This document shows, in pieces, positions 62,592 to 64,000 of a stretch of DNA of 64,000 bases. Positions within the stretch are counted from its first letter, which is position 1, and every line of letters begins with the position of its first letter. Origin of the DNA: Caulobacter sp. UNC279MFTsu5.1. Its GTDB lineage: Bacteria; Pseudomonadota; Alphaproteobacteria; Caulobacterales; Caulobacteraceae. The notes below the pieces were generated by a model. It had not been told where the DNA came from. It saw nothing but the letters and a program-made list of their open reading frames with translations, and did not search any database. The stretch spans positions 62,001-126,000 of the forward strand of contig NZ_FORN01000002.1 in the NCBI RefSeq assembly GCF_900114015.1, read 5' to 3'. The position numbers and the translations under genes are program-made.

Positions 62592-62922
62592 CCTGAACGC
62601 GCCTGCGGTCGGTGCGATGCCTCACCGATACGACGCGGCCACCCCCTAACCCATGTTCGTGATCGGCGCGCTCGCTTGCGATCGCGTCTTCCTAGACGGC
62701 CGGCCCTTAGGCCAGCCGGCGTGCTGGGGCTCTGCCCCCAGCGCACTCCGGATCGGCTTCCGCCCAGCTTCGGGCGTGAGACGGCGACCGGACAGGTCGG
62801 CAGGAACGCCCTGCAGCCGGGTCCCCGCGAAGCCGCCCCTCCGTTTGCCCCCCGGTCTCGCCGACAGGCGCCGGGTTCGAGCGCGCCCTTTGCGCTCGAA
62901 CCCGTCAGCCCAGGAGGCTAAA
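62592..62922 (+). promoter_or_regulatory. Tandem-hairpin leader of the ParB/TraG fusion gene
   Basis: About 330 bases, no gene. Stem-loops GCCGGC/GCCGGC (62699-62720) and GCTGGGG/CCCCAGC (about 62723-62742), then from 62810 a block nearly identical to 57499-57613, with the same perfect 12-bp hairpin GGGTTCGAGCGC / GCGCTCGAACCC (62873-62903), AGGAGG and ATG 62923. Confidence 0.65.
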
Positions 62923-63927
62923 ATGACGACCTCACAGACCGCCGCCGTCGCCCAGCAAGGCGAAGTGCGAGACATTCCCCTCAACCGCCTGAAGGCCTCG
63001 CCCAAGAACGTCCGGCGCGTGGGCCACCCGCCGGAGGTGATCGAAGAGCGCGCCGCCTCGATCAAGGCCAAGGGCGTGTTGCAGCCCCTCGTGGTCGAAC
63101 CCGAGACCAAGGGCGGCCAGCAGACCGGCTACTATCTCGTCAGCATCGGGGAGGGGCGTCGCCAAGCCCTGCGCCTGCTGGCCAAGCGCAAGGTCTTGGC
63201 CAAGACCGTGCCGGTGCGCTGCGTTGTCGACACGGTCAACGACCCCTCCGAGGTCTCCCTGGACGAGAATATCAGCCGCGAGTCCAACCAGATCGCCAAG
63301 GCTTACGGCGAGAACAATTCTATCCTGGACAACTGCCATGTCCGGGTCGCCTTCGCCACGAACGACGAGCGCACCGCACGGCGGATCAGCGACAGCCTCG
63401 GCACCGCCACCGAGATGCGGGCAATGAAGAACTACGCCGGGCATCGGCTCTCTCCATGGCTCGGCCATTTGATGGTCAGCCGCCAGGAAACCGCCCGTCC
63501 GCTGCTGACGCCCGGCGAGGTGATGCAACTGCCGCCCGACCAGGCCGTGGTCCAGGTGTCGGGACTAGCGCCGATCCGGGCTCAGAAGATCCGCTACTAC
63601 GCCGACCCGCGGCTGGCCGAACGTGTGCAGGCGCCACCAAGGGATCTCTCGGCGATCTCGGCGGATACGCCCACGGAATGGGCCCAGGTTATCGAAGGCG
63701 CCAGCGGCAAGGCCCGGTCAAGCGAGGGTGGCGACGAGGGCGGGCTGAAGCTGGAGCCGGAGCTGCCCGGCCTGGAGGATCCAGCGCCGACCACGCCGCC
63801 AGACGAGGCACCCTGGTCCGAGCCCGAAGATGGCGACGACGAGTCCCAGCAGGCCGAGCAGGCCCGCCGCTTCCGCTCGGCGGCGCGTCAGGCCGCGCTC
63901 GATCCTGATGACGGAATCCCGCTGTGA
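62923..63927 (+). CDS. ParB-like N-terminus fused to TraG coupling-protein C-terminus
   Basis: Protein of 334 residues made of two unrelated parts. Residues 1-120 are a ParB/RepB nuclease-like domain (IPLNRLKASPKNVRRVG, VLQPLVVEPETKGG, IGEGRRQALRLLAKRK, SLDENISRE). From about residue 121 the sequence is that of TraG C-termini: NQIAKAYGENNSILDNCHVR, NDERTARRISDSLGTATEMR, LSPWLGHLMVSRQETARPLL, and the acidic tail. The junction falls near 63283. The ATPase part of TraG and the DNA-binding part of ParB are absent. AGGAGG precedes ATG 62923. Confidence 0.85.
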   Translation: MTTSQTAAVAQQGEVRDIPLNRLKASPKNVRRVGHPPEVIEERAASIKAKGVLQPLVVEPETKGGQQTGYYLVSIGEGRRQALRLLAKRKVLAKTVPVRCVVDTVNDPSEVSLDENISRESNQIAKAYGENNSILDNCHVRVAFATNDERTARRISDSLGTATEMRAMKNYAGHRLSPWLGHLMVSRQETARPLLTPGEVMQLPPDQAVVQVSGLAPIRAQKIRYYADPRLAERVQAPPRDLSAISADTPTEWAQVIEGASGKARSSEGGDEGGLKLEPELPGLEDPAPTTPPDEAPWSEPEDGDDESQQAEQARRFRSAARQAALDPDDGIPL

Positions 63928-63934
63928 GGCCGCG

Positions 63935-64000
63935 ATGAAGGTTCAGACCAAGGTGTTCCTGAGCCGCGACCTGTCGCTGGCTCTGGATGCGGCAGCGCGG
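63935..64000 (+). CDS. Start of a CopG/ribbon-helix-helix-type gene (cut by window end)
   Basis: ATG 63935 begins KVQTKVFLSRDLSLALDAAA, still open at the window end. A CopG-type gene lies between traG and trbB in trb-type elements, which supports the call. It begins seven bases after the stop of the fusion gene, so it is probably co-transcribed. Confidence 0.6.
   Translation, partial: MKVQTKVFLSRDLSLALDAAAR

Overview
The window is high-GC DNA from an alphaproteobacterium, most likely Caulobacterales (Caulobacter or a close relative). This is inferred from the STN-type TonB receptor with its FecR and ECF sigma genes, a GTTC-N7-GTTC LexA-type box, a VirA/VirG-like two-component pair, and a Trb mating-pair operon of the kind found on alphaproteobacterial integrative and conjugative elements and plasmids. 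No rRNA, tRNA, CRISPR array or insertion sequence was recognised.

Layout. 1-6.1 kb: 3' part of a trb operon (trbE C-terminus, trbJ, trbK-like, trbL, trbF, trbG, trbI, DUF2274), tightly packed with ATGA-type overlaps. 6.2-16 kb: metabolic and signalling genes: LysE exporter, cupin, PII protein, CstA with its YbdD partner, and a VirG-like regulator / di-haem peroxidase / VirA-like kinase operon. 16-41 kb: a cargo of small-molecule and stress genes: AraC regulator, XapX / YtcJ amidohydrolase / DoxX / YoaK operon, several alpha/beta hydrolases, FixL/FixJ-like pair, a winged-helix regulator, isochorismatase, ECF sigma / FecR / TonB receptor, two OsmC proteins, M13 peptidase. Five of these genes share an unusual upstream element: (T/C)TTAC-type units repeated with exact 10-bp phase. 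41-43 kb: large serine recombinase plus a small partner. 43-62 kb: accessory DNA of mostly unrecognised genes, including several proteins with HEPN-type R-x4-H motifs, a NucS-like nuclease, a HEQTH metalloprotease-like protein with a small membrane partner, zinc-ribbon genes behind an SOS-type box, and DUF3768. 62-64 kb: a ParB-like / TraG fusion gene and the start of a CopG-type gene.

How it fits together. The right edge (TraG C-terminus, then a ribbon-helix-helix gene) is what normally sits immediately upstream of trbB-trbC-trbD-trbE, while the left edge starts inside trbE. The simplest reading is that the window is nearly all of one circular element of roughly 67 kb, opened inside the trb operon; two copies of an element flanking the cargo is the alternative. 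The traG gene has been fused in frame to a parB-like gene, apparently by a deletion that removed the coupling-protein ATPase and everything between, so the element as seen has a mating-pair channel but no coupling protein or relaxase. The DUF3768 gene and the fusion gene share an almost identical leader with a perfect 12-bp hairpin just before the ribosome binding site, a candidate RNA regulatory element.
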